A DNA stretch of 64,000 nt from JABDLO01 sp035327565 (GTDB lineage Bacteria; Bacteroidota; Bacteroidia; Chitinophagales; Saprospiraceae). Made by a program: the position numbers and the translations under genes. The notes beneath the pieces are model-generated. The model saw only the letters and a list, made by a program, of their open reading frames with translations. It was not told the DNA's origin and did no database searches. Position 1 is the stretch's first letter. Every line of letters begins with the position of its first letter. The DNA is taken from the NCBI GenBank assembly GCA_035327565.1, contig DAOLDB010000016.1, positions 1-64,000 of the forward strand. Direction: 5' to 3'. This document shows positions 54,776-63,943 of the stretch, one piece after another.

Positions 54776-56662
54776 ATGGGTAAAATTACATGGCTTTGTA
54801 TACTTTTATGGTCTTGTTGCTTTATTAATAAAGTAGCCGGACAAAGAATTCCTTTGGGAGAATCCCCTGAGTTTTTTAAAGATACTACCGAGTTTGATGG
54901 AGAAGTCTATATCCCTGATACAACCATTTTCGATTATTTCTTCCTGGATAATCCTGACAAAAAATTTGAGGCATTCGATACCACATTAGGTAATTTTTTC
55001 CAGATATACGATCCGTCAAGAAAGAGATGGAGAGATTATTTTAACTTAGGTAATTCCGGATCAGCAGCATTCCCTATCATTTATGAAAAACGGCTCCAAA
55101 TGGGTACTGACTATGGGTACCACTCCTATGATGTGTATAAGATGGATCCACATACTTTTCGTTTTTACGATGTTACAAGACCATTGATGGATTTTTACTT
55201 TACCCCAGTAGGTGGCAGACAAAATTTTATCATTAAGTCAGACTTTGCCCGCCCGTTTTCTGATGGTATTCAGTTTTCCTTGAATTATGACCGCATTAAT
55301 CAGGAAGGTTTTTACGCTTCACAGGATATTAAACACACCAATTTTGGCCTGGGGATTTGGTATAGCGATCCGACAAACAAAAGAGATTTATATGTAACTT
55401 TTATTAATTCCGTACAGACTGAAGATCATAATGGCGGAATTGTTGATCGCTCATCACTCTTTGAGCCGTTTGCAAGGCGCCGAATCGGAATTCCTACGGA
55501 AATCATGGATGCTTCTACCCGATTCCAGCACCGCAACATTTATGCAAAATACATACACCGCTTTCAGGATACCCTTCAGCAAAATACAGGAGTGGAAATC
55601 GAAAGTCTGGTAGATATGGGTATTGGTTATTATAAGTTTTCACACCCATCAGCAGCAGGCTATCCCAATTTTTATAATGATTTTCTGATAGAACCCAGAG
55701 GAATCAGGAATTTCCTTCAATATACACGGCTGAGGACTGCTCATAGGATTATCGGCATGCTCAAAAGCGGATTAGCAGGAAAAGTGGGGATAGATTTTAC
55801 CCACCACAATCTGGATATGGAAGGAATAGAACCTGTACGAAACGATATATTTATTACGGGTCAGGCTACTTTGAGGGCTTTTAAAATATTGGATATCATG
55901 GTAGATGCCCAGGTAGGAGTGGGCTCCGCTACCGGGGATTTTAGTATCAATGGTCTGACTACAATTCAGGCTGCGAAGAATACAAGCCTGAATGCGCAAA
56001 TGACTCTTTACAGAAATCGCCACCCATTGACCGCCCAATACCTTTTTATCAACCGTATAAATGTATGGGAAAACGATCTGCCAAAACCATTTGGTACCCT
56101 CTTAAGAGGAAGCCTGCAATTACCGGTGTTAAATGCCATCTTTAGTGCTGAACAAACCATTGAAAACAACACGCTTTTCTATAATGAAGAAGCCATTCCA
56201 GAAATCAACAATGGTCTTTATACCGCTACAGTATTTGATTTTTATTTTGATTTTTCAATATTCAATTTTCATTTCGAAAATTATCTGGTAGCTCAATATT
56301 TTTCTACTAATTTATATCATCTGCCTAACTATTATACCAAACACCAATGGTATTGGCAATCTGATCTTTTTAAAAGGAATTTGCAATTGAGAATTGGAAC
56401 TGAAGTAAGAATCATTGGTCCATACAACGGACTTGAATTCAATCCATTGATTTCAGAATTCTATGCCGGATCCAGAGGTTCCGATGGCTTTGTTCCTATG
56501 TTTGATGCCTTCGTTTCATTCAAAGTGCAAAAATTTCGCTTCTTTTTTCGATTCGAAAATCTCGGTGACATGCTCGATGAAAGAGTATATTATTTCATAG
56601 GAAATTATCCTCAATTTGACCAGAGAATGAGAGTAGGATTGAGCTGGCGCTTTTTTGATTGA
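54776..56662 (+). CDS. Putative porin (Porin_10-type beta barrel)
   Basis: The 628-residue protein has a signal peptide ending VAGQ (about residue 23) and a region PDTTIFDYFFLDNP, then many alternating aromatic strands to a terminal RVGLSWRFFD, with the aromatic C-terminal end of outer membrane barrels. The layout matches the Bacteroidota putative porin family (Porin_10). It lies in the outer membrane and is probably a channel. The substrate is unknown. Confidence 0.8.
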   Translation: MGKITWLCILLWSCCFINKVAGQRIPLGESPEFFKDTTEFDGEVYIPDTTIFDYFFLDNPDKKFEAFDTTLGNFFQIYDPSRKRWRDYFNLGNSGSAAFPIIYEKRLQMGTDYGYHSYDVYKMDPHTFRFYDVTRPLMDFYFTPVGGRQNFIIKSDFARPFSDGIQFSLNYDRINQEGFYASQDIKHTNFGLGIWYSDPTNKRDLYVTFINSVQTEDHNGGIVDRSSLFEPFARRRIGIPTEIMDASTRFQHRNIYAKYIHRFQDTLQQNTGVEIESLVDMGIGYYKFSHPSAAGYPNFYNDFLIEPRGIRNFLQYTRLRTAHRIIGMLKSGLAGKVGIDFTHHNLDMEGIEPVRNDIFITGQATLRAFKILDIMVDAQVGVGSATGDFSINGLTTIQAAKNTSLNAQMTLYRNRHPLTAQYLFINRINVWENDLPKPFGTLLRGSLQLPVLNAIFSAEQTIENNTLFYNEEAIPEINNGLYTATVFDFYFDFSIFNFHFENYLVAQYFSTNLYHLPNYYTKHQWYWQSDLFKRNLQLRIGTEVRIIGPYNGLEFNPLISEFYAGSRGSDGFVPMFDAFVSFKVQKFRFFFRFENLGDMLDERVYYFIGNYPQFDQRMRVGLSWRFFD

Positions 56663-56679
56663 GAAAAAATGAACTCCAA

Positions 56680-57414
56680 TTATAACTCATAATTAGGCTT
56701 CAACTGGTTGTCAGCACCTTCAGAATAAAATTCATTTATATGCTGAACCACCTCCTCAATATCATCCGTAAGCAACACCAGATCGAGATCTTTTTTGCTG
56801 ATGTTGTTTTCTTCTTCATACATGACCTTGAAAATCCAATCTACCAATCCCTGCCAATAGGATTTGCCGAATAAGATCATTGGTACTCTGGTAATTTTTT
56901 TAGTCTGAATCAGTGTCAATACTTCAAAAAGTTCATCTAATGTGCCAAAGCCCCCCGGCATAACGATAAATGCCTGAGCATATTTAACAAACATTACTTT
57001 TCGTACGAAAAAATACCTGTGCTCCAGGTTCTTATCCGGATCAATATAAGCATTGTGTGATTGCTCAAAAGGCAGGTCAATATTCAATCCCACAGAAAGC
57101 CCCCCCGAAAGATAAGCACCTTTATTACCAGCTTCCATAATTCCGGGACCCCCTCCCGTGATAATCCCATAACCTTCCTCGGATAAGCGTTTAGCTATTT
57201 CGACTGCTTTTTTATAGTATTCATGATCAGGTTTGGTACGTGCAGAACCAAAAATAGATACGCATGGATCCAGGCTATTCAGTTTTTCAAATCCATCCAC
57301 CATTTCGGCTATGACCTTGAACATAGTCCAGGAATTCTCTCCTTTTATTTTACTCCATTGCTTTCCTGCCTTAGCATTCGCCCTTTGGGCACCAGGTACT
57401 ATTTGATCGCTCAT
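56680..57414 (-). CDS. LOG/TIGR00730-family Rossmann protein
   Basis: The 244-residue protein has the family motifs SIFGSARTKPDHEYY (about 52-66), YGIITGGGPGIMEAGNKGAY (about 78-97) and MPGGFGTLDELFEVLT (about 152-167), the PGGxGTxxE signature of phosphoribohydrolases. Related enzymes cut nucleoside monophosphates to the base and ribose-5-phosphate (the plant LOG enzymes release cytokinin). The substrate in this bacterium is not established. It is convergent with the porin gene, 17 bases apart. Confidence 0.9.
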   Translation of the reverse strand: MSDQIVPGAQRANAKAGKQWSKIKGENSWTMFKVIAEMVDGFEKLNSLDPCVSIFGSARTKPDHEYYKKAVEIAKRLSEEGYGIITGGGPGIMEAGNKGAYLSGGLSVGLNIDLPFEQSHNAYIDPDKNLEHRYFFVRKVMFVKYAQAFIVMPGGFGTLDELFEVLTLIQTKKITRVPMILFGKSYWQGLVDWIFKVMYEEENNISKKDLDLVLLTDDIEEVVQHINEFYSEGADNQLKPNYEL

Positions 57415-57452
57415 ATGTTTCTATTACAATTACCTAAATAATTAAATATGAC

Positions 57453-57490
57453 AAAAAATCCCGCCTTGAAATTTTTAACAAGGCAGGATT
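57453..57490 (-). terminator. Terminator after the response regulator gene
   Basis: On the minus strand a 12-bp stem (AATCCTGCCTTG / CAAGGCGGGATT with one T-G pair; plus-strand arms 57457-57468 and 57479-57490) with a 10-base loop is followed by T. It lies 33 bases after the stop codon of the response regulator. Confidence 0.88.
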
Positions 57491-57522
57491 CTAACCTTCG
57501 AGGTATTCATTTGGTTTTACAA

Positions 57523-58797
57523 TTATACAAAAGCTCCTTTATATTTTTCAAATTCTTTACTTATAAACGATTGGAGGCTTTGTAAGTCTTCAAATTGATC
57601 AAATATTTCTTTAAGCCTTGATCTGTTGGCGCTGTTAGGCATGACATACTGATGTACATCGCTCTCTGTTATCACAGTGCCGCTCAAAATGATCAATCTT
57701 TCTATTACGTTTCTCAATTCCCTGATGTTCCCTGACCAATTGATGTGTTGCAATGCCTGAATGGCTCTTTCTTCAATCTTTTTTACAGCTACACCATACT
57801 CATTACAAATGCTTTCAATAAAGTGCTGGGCGAGCATCGGAATATCCTCTTTTCTTTGATTTAGTGAAGGTACTTCAATGATAATAACCGCCAACCGGTG
57901 ATATAAGTCTTCTCTGAACTTTCCTTTTGAAATTTCACTCCTCAGGTCTTTATTCGTGGCCGCAACCACTCTTACGTTGACAGAAATGGATTTATCTCCC
58001 CCTACCCTGGTAATTCTGTTTTCCTGAAGCGCCCGCAAAACCTTGGCCTGGGCAGAAAGGCTCATATCGCCAATCTCATCCAGAAACAGAGTACCTCCAT
58101 CGGCCAATTCAAACTTTCCTACTCTGTTTTTATGCGCTGAAGTAAATGCACCTTTCTCATGTCCAAATAACTCGCTTTCTATTAACTCTGATGGGATGGC
58201 TGCACAGTTTACCTCAACTATGGGTCCATCCTTGCGATTACTCTTCGAATGTAGCCAGCGAGCAACCAATTCCTTCCCCGTACCATTTTCACCGGTGATC
58301 AAAACTCTTGCTTCAGTAGGAGCTACACGTTCAATGGTATCTTTGATCACAACCATTGGATCAGATTCTCCTATCATTTCCTGAACCTTGCTGCGGCTCA
58401 CTCTTCTTTGGAGCTGATTTTTTTCGGTAATCAGGCTGCTTTTATCCATAGCATTCCGGATGGTGATCAACAGCCGGTTCAAATCCGGGGGCTTCTGTAT
58501 AAAGTCAAATGCACCCTTCTTTACTGCTTCAACAGCGGTATCGATATTCCCATGACCGGAAATCATTACTACCGGAGTGTCTGGACGAAGCATCTGTATT
58601 CTGTCAATGGCTTCCATACCATCCATTTTAGGCATCTTTATATCCAGGATGATCACATCGTACTCTGTCTGTTTGATTTTTACTACCGCATCCAGTCCAT
58701 CCGGTGACTCTTCAACTTCATACTTTTCAAATTCCAGGATGTCTCTGAGCGTTCTCCTGATTCCTTTGTCGTCATCTACAATTAATACCTTAGCCAT
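57523..58797 (-). CDS. NtrC-like response regulator without DNA-binding domain
   Basis: The 424-residue protein has a receiver domain (about 1-120; acidic D8-D9, phosphoacceptor D52) and a sigma54-type AAA+ domain (about 145-385; Walker A GENGTGKE, LFGHEKGAFTSAHKNR, LFLDEIGD, and the late sensor-type WSGNIRELRNVIERL). The loop that contacts sigma54 reads GAFTSA instead of GAFTGA. The protein ends ISKEFEKYKGAFV just where family members enter the Fis-type helix-turn-helix. A terminator follows within 33 bases, so no missing domain is encoded downstream. It could activate from solution or work as a dominant partner. Confidence 0.88.
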   Translation of the reverse strand: MAKVLIVDDDKGIRRTLRDILEFEKYEVEESPDGLDAVVKIKQTEYDVIILDIKMPKMDGMEAIDRIQMLRPDTPVVMISGHGNIDTAVEAVKKGAFDFIQKPPDLNRLLITIRNAMDKSSLITEKNQLQRRVSRSKVQEMIGESDPMVVIKDTIERVAPTEARVLITGENGTGKELVARWLHSKSNRKDGPIVEVNCAAIPSELIESELFGHEKGAFTSAHKNRVGKFELADGGTLFLDEIGDMSLSAQAKVLRALQENRITRVGGDKSISVNVRVVAATNKDLRSEISKGKFREDLYHRLAVIIIEVPSLNQRKEDIPMLAQHFIESICNEYGVAVKKIEERAIQALQHINWSGNIRELRNVIERLIILSGTVITESDVHQYVMPNSANRSRLKEIFDQFEDLQSLQSFISKEFEKYKGAFV

Positions 58798-58820
58798 TTA
58801 CTTATCTTATTGGTTCAAAA

Positions 58821-58828
58821 CAAAATTA
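58821..58828 (-). promoter_or_regulatory. -7 element (TAATTTTG) for the response regulator gene
   Basis: The minus-strand octamer fits TAnnTTTG exactly and lies 24 bases before the ATG at 58797. No clear -33 is present. Confidence 0.5.
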
Positions 58829-58903
58829 ACATATTAAAATAAATTTGAATGTATAAATGAAAATAATTTATTCAACTATTGAAAAAACAATGTTGAATTC
58901 TTT

Positions 58904-60088
58904 CTATAGACACTTTAAAGCCAGATATGCCATCAACCCTGATCCCACTTCCAAAGCATCTTCATCTATATCAAAAGTGGACGTATGGACGGGAGAAGTA
59001 ATATTTTTTGACCGGTTGCCGGTACCAAGGCGGTAAAAACAGGCAGGGAGTTCAAGGGAATAAAATGCAAAATCTTCTGCAGTCATCCGTACCGGCAATT
59101 CCTCCACATTTTGTTCACCCAAATATTCAATCATGATGGATTGTACCTTTTGTGACAATTTCAGATCATTATACAATGTGGGATAACCGACCCTAATATT
59201 GATTTCTGCCGATGTACCCATACTTTTAGCTATACAGTTCACCCTTTCTTTGATCAAACTATGCGCCCGTCTTCTCCAGTTTTCATCCATTGTCCTGAAA
59301 GTACCTTCGAGACATACTTCATCAGGAATAATATTGGTAGCCCCGCCTTTCGAATATATTTTTCCAAAGGTGAGCACTGTTGGGATGGTGGGATCACTGT
59401 TCCGGCTTACGATGCTCTGTAATGCTTCAATGATACCGGCAGTTACTACGACCGGATCAAGACATAGGTGTGGGAGACCACCATGTCCCCCTTTCCCCTT
59501 GACGGTAATATAAATTTCGTCTGCTGAAGCCATGTAATTACCGTAGCGAATACCTACCTTCCCTACCTCAAGCGAAGGATGTACATGTTGAGCAATCATC
59601 AGGTTTGGAGTGGGATTCTTGAGCACTCCTTCTTTGATCATCATGCTGGCTCCACCGGGCAGCTTCTCTTCTCCTGGTTGGAATATGGCTTTTACCTTAC
59701 CGCTCCATTGATCTTTGATTGAATGCAGAATAAGCAAAGCTCCAATCAGGCAGGTAGTATGGACATCATGACCACAAGCATGCATTACTCCCGGATGGAT
59801 GGATTTATAATCCACAGAGTTTTCCTCCTGGATGGGAAGAGCATCCATATCGGCTCTCAGGGCAATCACATTCCCATCTCCGGTCTTTCCTCCTTCCAGT
59901 TGAACCACAATACCATGCCCTGCCCATCCACCACTCCACGGAATCTTCGCTTCATCAAGAATCTTTTTGATAAATGCCGAGGTTTCCGATTCCTGAAATG
60001 ACAACTCAGGGTGAGCATGCAGGTGTCTTCTGATGCGAATCAACTTATCCTTAATCTTTAAAGAAAGCTCTTTAACAATATCCTTCAT
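58904..60088 (-). CDS. M20-family amidohydrolase
   Basis: The 394-residue protein is an M20D-type amidohydrolase: HLHAHPELSFQE (about 22-33), RADMDALPIQEE (about 78-89), the metal residues in VMHACGHDVHTTCLIGA (about 101-117), PGEEKLPGGASMM and QHVHPSLEVG, with a C-terminal dimerisation lid (about 180-300). Enzymes of this type split N-acyl or N-carbamoyl amino acids. There is no signal peptide. It lies 78 bases after the glycosyltransferase stop and has its own -7 element. Confidence 0.92.
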   Translation of the reverse strand: MKDIVKELSLKIKDKLIRIRRHLHAHPELSFQESETSAFIKKILDEAKIPWSGGWAGHGIVVQLEGGKTGDGNVIALRADMDALPIQEENSVDYKSIHPGVMHACGHDVHTTCLIGALLILHSIKDQWSGKVKAIFQPGEEKLPGGASMMIKEGVLKNPTPNLMIAQHVHPSLEVGKVGIRYGNYMASADEIYITVKGKGGHGGLPHLCLDPVVVTAGIIEALQSIVSRNSDPTIPTVLTFGKIYSKGGATNIIPDEVCLEGTFRTMDENWRRRAHSLIKERVNCIAKSMGTSAEINIRVGYPTLYNDLKLSQKVQSIMIEYLGEQNVEELPVRMTAEDFAFYSLELPACFYRLGTGNRSKNITSPVHTSTFDIDEDALEVGSGLMAYLALKCL

Positions 60089-60141
60089 GTTCGTACTCTT
60101 GCAAGGGCCGTTTCCTACAGATCATTTAAAGTAAATAAAGT

Positions 60142-60149
60142 CAAAATTA
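60142..60149 (-). promoter_or_regulatory. -7 element (TAATTTTG) for the M20 gene
   Basis: This minus-strand TAnnTTTG lies 54 bases before the ATG at 60088, implying a leader of about 47 bases. Confidence 0.42.
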
Positions 60150-60166
60150 ACCTTATAATAAAATGA

Positions 60167-62113
60167 TCATTGGCGGTCCTTTGGTAAAAATAAGTAATTA
60201 AAAAGTATCTCCAAATCAGTAAATACTGAATAATTTTTAGCATACATGTGATTCATCCATTGTTTTTTATCGTCCTTCAACCCAAAAGCCGGATAGTCCA
60301 ATGGCAATATACCAGGCTTTAATTTCGGCAATGTCCTCATTTCACTATCATGACCAGCATAGCCTACCCAGGAATATTTACCTGAAAGTACTTCCCGCGC
60401 CTGTTGAAGAATGTATTTTCTTTTCAATATGAATACAGGAGTCAAAACAATGAGTAACAATGAATATAGAATGTCCAGACATCTTTTGAGAATGATGGAT
60501 GATTTTCTGACTATTTTAAACTCAATATGGCTGGTATACCACTCCCCTGGTACAGAAGGATCATGACTGCCAATCAAAACAGAAGGACTGTTATTGAAAA
60601 TTTTGAACTTCATTTCATTACCTGCAAAAACCATCCATTCCAATAACTTCTCCATTCCTGTTTCTTCAATGTCAACAATGATTTCATCCAATTTGTACAT
60701 TTGAACCAGGTCTTTCAATTGATTTACATGCCCAAGATCTTCAGCCATCATTTCCTGGTCATCATAACGTATCCGACCCAGAATTTCAATTTTCCGAGGT
60801 AAGGCTAAAGCCACCTGACGAATACCAAAATAATTTTCTTTCCCGGATATAATAGCTATTCGTACTGCACTATATCCCCCACCGGTCAACCATGAAAATT
60901 TTGAGAATCGACTCATTAATCTCTGAAACATAAACATGGAGAATACAGCAACGAAAAACAAGATTAAAATTGCCCTGCTGAATCTCATGTATTCAGGTAA
61001 CACACTATATACCGTTAAAGTGATAATCAGACCCAGGAGGATCCCTGACATGCTGTTTCTAATACTTGATTGCTTTTTATAATGGCCGGATATAACAAAA
61101 GAAGATACCATAATGACAGCAACCACTCCCAGTAAATAATTGAGGGCTTCATGCTTGTAATAGTTGAGATCACCAAAGCGAAGCCATGCCCATCCAGGTC
61201 GTATGATTTGCAACAGGATATAAAAAATAAGTAAATCTCTTAAAACTCTGAAATATTGACTGATCATTCGTCTGAAATAAGCAACGAATGCAGCTATCAA
61301 TATAGATACCGATAAAAAAAATGTCGTTAACGGATTGAAATGTTTCCTGGCATATATAGCCATAGCATTATAAAAATTACTATAGTAGGCCAGATCTTTC
61401 TTACGGATACTTTCCCCTTTAAAATGGATAATAGAGGTTTGAGGAAAATATATATTGGAATATCCGGCATCGAGAATCCTCTTACTGAGATCTATGTCCT
61501 CACCGAACATAAAAAAGCCTTCATCAAAGCCCCCCGTTTTATCAAGCACTTCTTTTTTCAACAGGAAAAATGCTCCACTCACTACATCGATCTGCTGAAT
61601 TTGATCTTCGTCTAAATAGGTCAGGTTATATCCTGAAAAAAATTTAGAACGTGAAAACCAATAAGAAAGTCCGGAGAGTTTGCAAAAAGAGTTCCAAATA
61701 CCTGGAAGAGCTCTTTTGGACTCAGGCAGATATTTGCCACGACCATCTACCATTTTGACCCCTACTGCTCCGATATTGAGACTTTGATTTTTTTGTATAT
61801 AATCAAGAACTGATTGGATGGTGAACTCCCCTAATATAGTATCCGGATTTAAAAAAAGAATATACTTTCCTGAAGCAACTGCAAGGCCTTGATTATTTGC
61901 TCTTGAAAATCCTACGTTTTTTGAATTGACATGCAGCCGGATGGATTGACTGAATTTTTCTTTCAGCAATTCAGCGCTTCCATCGGTGGAACAATTATCA
62001 ATAACAATAACTTCAAATCGGTAAGGGAAGGAATTGGATTGGAAAATCGCTTGGATGCACTGTGTGAGAAAGTGTTTTACATTATAACTGACGATGATGA
62101 TGCTGAGGTCCAA
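60167..62113 (-). CDS. GT2 glycosyltransferase fused to degenerate sugar-phosphotransferase module (TTG start)
   Basis: The 648-residue protein has a GT2 domain (about 1-235: SIIIVSYN, DNCSTDGS, FLNPDT, FMFGEDIDLSKRIL), membrane helices (about 255-400), a Rossmann-like domain (about 415-525, IAIISGKENYFGIRQV) and a C-terminal part that echoes WcaJ/PglC enzymes: LKRCLDILYSLLLIVLTPVF, SGKYSWVGYAGH for SLVGPRP, LKPGILPL for VRPGITSW and a closing LEILFNYLFL. The catalytic DE dyad and the RSM block of that family are absent. It follows recR by 6 bases. TTG at 62113 is the only fit to the GT2 start. Confidence 0.78.
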   Translation of the reverse strand: MDLSIIIVSYNVKHFLTQCIQAIFQSNSFPYRFEVIVIDNCSTDGSAELLKEKFSQSIRLHVNSKNVGFSRANNQGLAVASGKYILFLNPDTILGEFTIQSVLDYIQKNQSLNIGAVGVKMVDGRGKYLPESKRALPGIWNSFCKLSGLSYWFSRSKFFSGYNLTYLDEDQIQQIDVVSGAFFLLKKEVLDKTGGFDEGFFMFGEDIDLSKRILDAGYSNIYFPQTSIIHFKGESIRKKDLAYYSNFYNAMAIYARKHFNPLTTFFLSVSILIAAFVAYFRRMISQYFRVLRDLLIFYILLQIIRPGWAWLRFGDLNYYKHEALNYLLGVVAVIMVSSFVISGHYKKQSSIRNSMSGILLGLIITLTVYSVLPEYMRFSRAILILFFVAVFSMFMFQRLMSRFSKFSWLTGGGYSAVRIAIISGKENYFGIRQVALALPRKIEILGRIRYDDQEMMAEDLGHVNQLKDLVQMYKLDEIIVDIEETGMEKLLEWMVFAGNEMKFKIFNNSPSVLIGSHDPSVPGEWYTSHIEFKIVRKSSIILKRCLDILYSLLLIVLTPVFILKRKYILQQAREVLSGKYSWVGYAGHDSEMRTLPKLKPGILPLDYPAFGLKDDKKQWMNHMYAKNYSVFTDLEILFNYLFLPKDRQ

Positions 62114-62119
62114 AGTGGA

Positions 62120-62731
62120 TTAATTAGGAATTTCAACTGGAGTTCTTGCCAGGATAGAACGTCCTAAGGTAAGTTCATCAGTGTATTCCAGGTCACCGCC
62201 AAAAGCAACTCCTCTTGCTATGGTACTAATTTTCACATGCATGCCAGACAATTGACGAGTTATATAATAAATGGTGGTATCCCCTTCAATGGTGGGACTA
62301 ATGGCCATGATCAATTCATCGACGCTTTCATTTCTGACCCTTTCCACCAACGAACGGATATGAACATCCTCCGGTCCAATTCCTTCCATTGGAGAAATGA
62401 CTCCCCCCAACACGTGATATACTCCGTTGAATTGTCCCGTCTCTTCGATTGCCATCACATCTCTGATGGTTTCCACTACACAGATGATCGAATGATTTCG
62501 TGAATGGGAAGAACAAATATTGCACAATTCATCATCTGAAATACTGTGACATCTTCTGCAAAACTGAATCTTATGTGCCAGTTCAGAAAGGGCGTTACTA
62601 ATGCGAAGGGCTTTGCCCCGGTCTTCTCTGACCAAATGAAGCGCCAGGCGCAATGCAGATTTCTTGCCGATACTGGGGAGTGTGGCAAATGCAGCAACCA
62701 AATCTTCCAAAACTTTTGATGTAAAATGCAT
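62120..62731 (-). CDS. recR: Recombination protein RecR
   Basis: RecR works with RecF and RecO in gap repair. The 203-residue protein has the helix-hairpin-helix LPSIGKKSALRLALHLV (about 18-34), the zinc site CRRCHSISDDELCNIC (about 58-73), and the Toprim domain (about 80-175) with VVETIRDVMAIEETGQF, GGVISPMEGIGPED and ISPTIEGDTTIYYI. Length is standard. It leads a run with the glycosyltransferase gene. Confidence 0.96.
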   Translation of the reverse strand: MHFTSKVLEDLVAAFATLPSIGKKSALRLALHLVREDRGKALRISNALSELAHKIQFCRRCHSISDDELCNICSSHSRNHSIICVVETIRDVMAIEETGQFNGVYHVLGGVISPMEGIGPEDVHIRSLVERVRNESVDELIMAISPTIEGDTTIYYITRQLSGMHVKISTIARGVAFGGDLEYTDELTLGRSILARTPVEIPN

Positions 62732-62751
62732 GAACGTCAGGATATATCATG

Positions 62752-62786
62752 CAAAACTATACAATAGGGTGCTCATTTTAGCAAAA
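62752..62786 (-). promoter_or_regulatory. Promoter of recR
   Basis: On the minus strand the -7 is TAGTTTTG (plus 62752-62759) with a TTTTG at plus 62782-62786 as -33, about 22 bases apart. Transcription would start near 62745, with a leader of about 14 bases before the recR ATG. Confidence 0.55.
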
Positions 62787-62965
62787 TTGACCTTCACTTT
62801 TATAAAAAAGTATTCATATGAAATCCTGGAAGCACCGTGTCCCTTTAGCACTAATAAATCCATTTACAGGCAATTCATTGAAATATTTGCCACAGGTGAA
62901 TGGAAATTGATGTTTCTATCTGCTCTGGAAGATACAATCAAATTAAGGTCAAAATCTTACAAAAT

Positions 62966-63436
62966 CTATTGATCTTGTTGTTTCAGGTAGAAAAAGTAAC
63001 CCAAAAAGCTTGCCCCAATACATAATGCCATTATAGCCAGTGAATGAATATGGACTGGCAAGGTATAATATGTTACTATTAAGCCGAAGGCCATTCCACA
63101 CAATAATATGGCATACTTCATGGCTTCATCACTCTTATTTTTAATACTTTTTTCAAGGATAGCCGTGGATATTTTTTCGGAGACACCTCTGTCAATTATT
63201 TTATTCTTTAACCGGTGATCCAAAATAAATTTCACCAGAGTAATGGTCATAAACACAAGTAAACCGCCCAAAATTACTGCGGCAAAGGTTTCCACATATA
63301 GGTAATTGGGGTTGGGTTCTATTGCATCCTGAATTGCATGGGACTGAGGTATATCTGGGTTTCCATTTTTACTACCCTGGGCAATAAGAAAATTGCCGGC
63401 CCATATTCCTATTGTACTTAAAATTGCTTTTTTCAT
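62966..63436 (-). CDS. Membrane protein of unknown function
   Basis: The 156-residue protein starts with a cleavable-looking signal segment (about 1-20, ending LIAQG), then a membrane helix (about 48-70), a cytosolic helical linker (about 72-105) and two more helices (about 106-150). It resembles DUF6249-type small membrane proteins that occur next to ECF sigma/anti-sigma pairs in Bacteroidota. The role is unknown. It lies 60 bases after the anti-sigma gene on the same strand and is probably in the sigma operon. Confidence 0.7.
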   Translation of the reverse strand: MKKAILSTIGIWAGNFLIAQGSKNGNPDIPQSHAIQDAIEPNPNYLYVETFAAVILGGLLVFMTITLVKFILDHRLKNKIIDRGVSEKISTAILEKSIKNKSDEAMKYAILLCGMAFGLIVTYYTLPVHIHSLAIMALCIGASFLGYFFYLKQQDQ

Positions 63437-63496
63437 ATTTATAACTTTTCTAATGGTACTTGATCAGACCGGTTTTATGTATTCCGGTTGCAAAAA

Positions 63497-63943
63497 TTAT
63501 TGCAATATCAACTTTTCTTTTTCTTTATAGTCTCTGAGAATGTCAGCCAATAAAAACAAAAACACACTAAACGCAGATACAAAGAGAAACACATTTCCAA
63601 TGATTGTCATGGACTGAAGTATATGAACGATATGACTGATGTAAGAAAAGAAAAAAACCAATACCCCTAGGATCAAAAATCCGATTATTCCTAAGAAAGC
63701 ATAATTGCTTAAATATCTCCTTTGTTTTTCCGTTTCCTCTATTTTATACATTACTAAAGATGCAGCATCAAAAGAAAAAACTTCAGGTTCGATAGTGTTG
63801 AGTTGCATCATTAAAATCTGGTACGATTCGAGCTTCAATCTGCAATCAAAGCATGATGAAATGTGAAGACTCACTTCCTTGTCTGCTATTTCATCCAAAA
63901 TATAGGCTTGAATGATGTCATCACTCAAATGCTCATTGTTCAT
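63497..63943 (-). CDS. Putative anti-sigma factor (zinc-finger type)
   Basis: The N-terminus has HLSDDIIQAYILDEIADKEVSLHISSCFDCRLKLESY, in which H-x3-C-x2-C is the ZAS zinc signature of anti-sigma factors. Two or three membrane helices follow (about 80-100, 105-120 and 125-145 of the mature form). It should hold the ECF sigma factor encoded just upstream at the membrane. The start at 63943 is preferred over 63970: it overlaps the end of the sigma gene by 11 bases, which indicates translational coupling. Confidence 0.72.
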   Translation of the reverse strand: MNNEHLSDDIIQAYILDEIADKEVSLHISSCFDCRLKLESYQILMMQLNTIEPEVFSFDAASLVMYKIEETEKQRRYLSNYAFLGIIGFLILGVLVFFFSYISHIVHILQSMTIIGNVFLFVSAFSVFLFLLADILRDYKEKEKLILQ

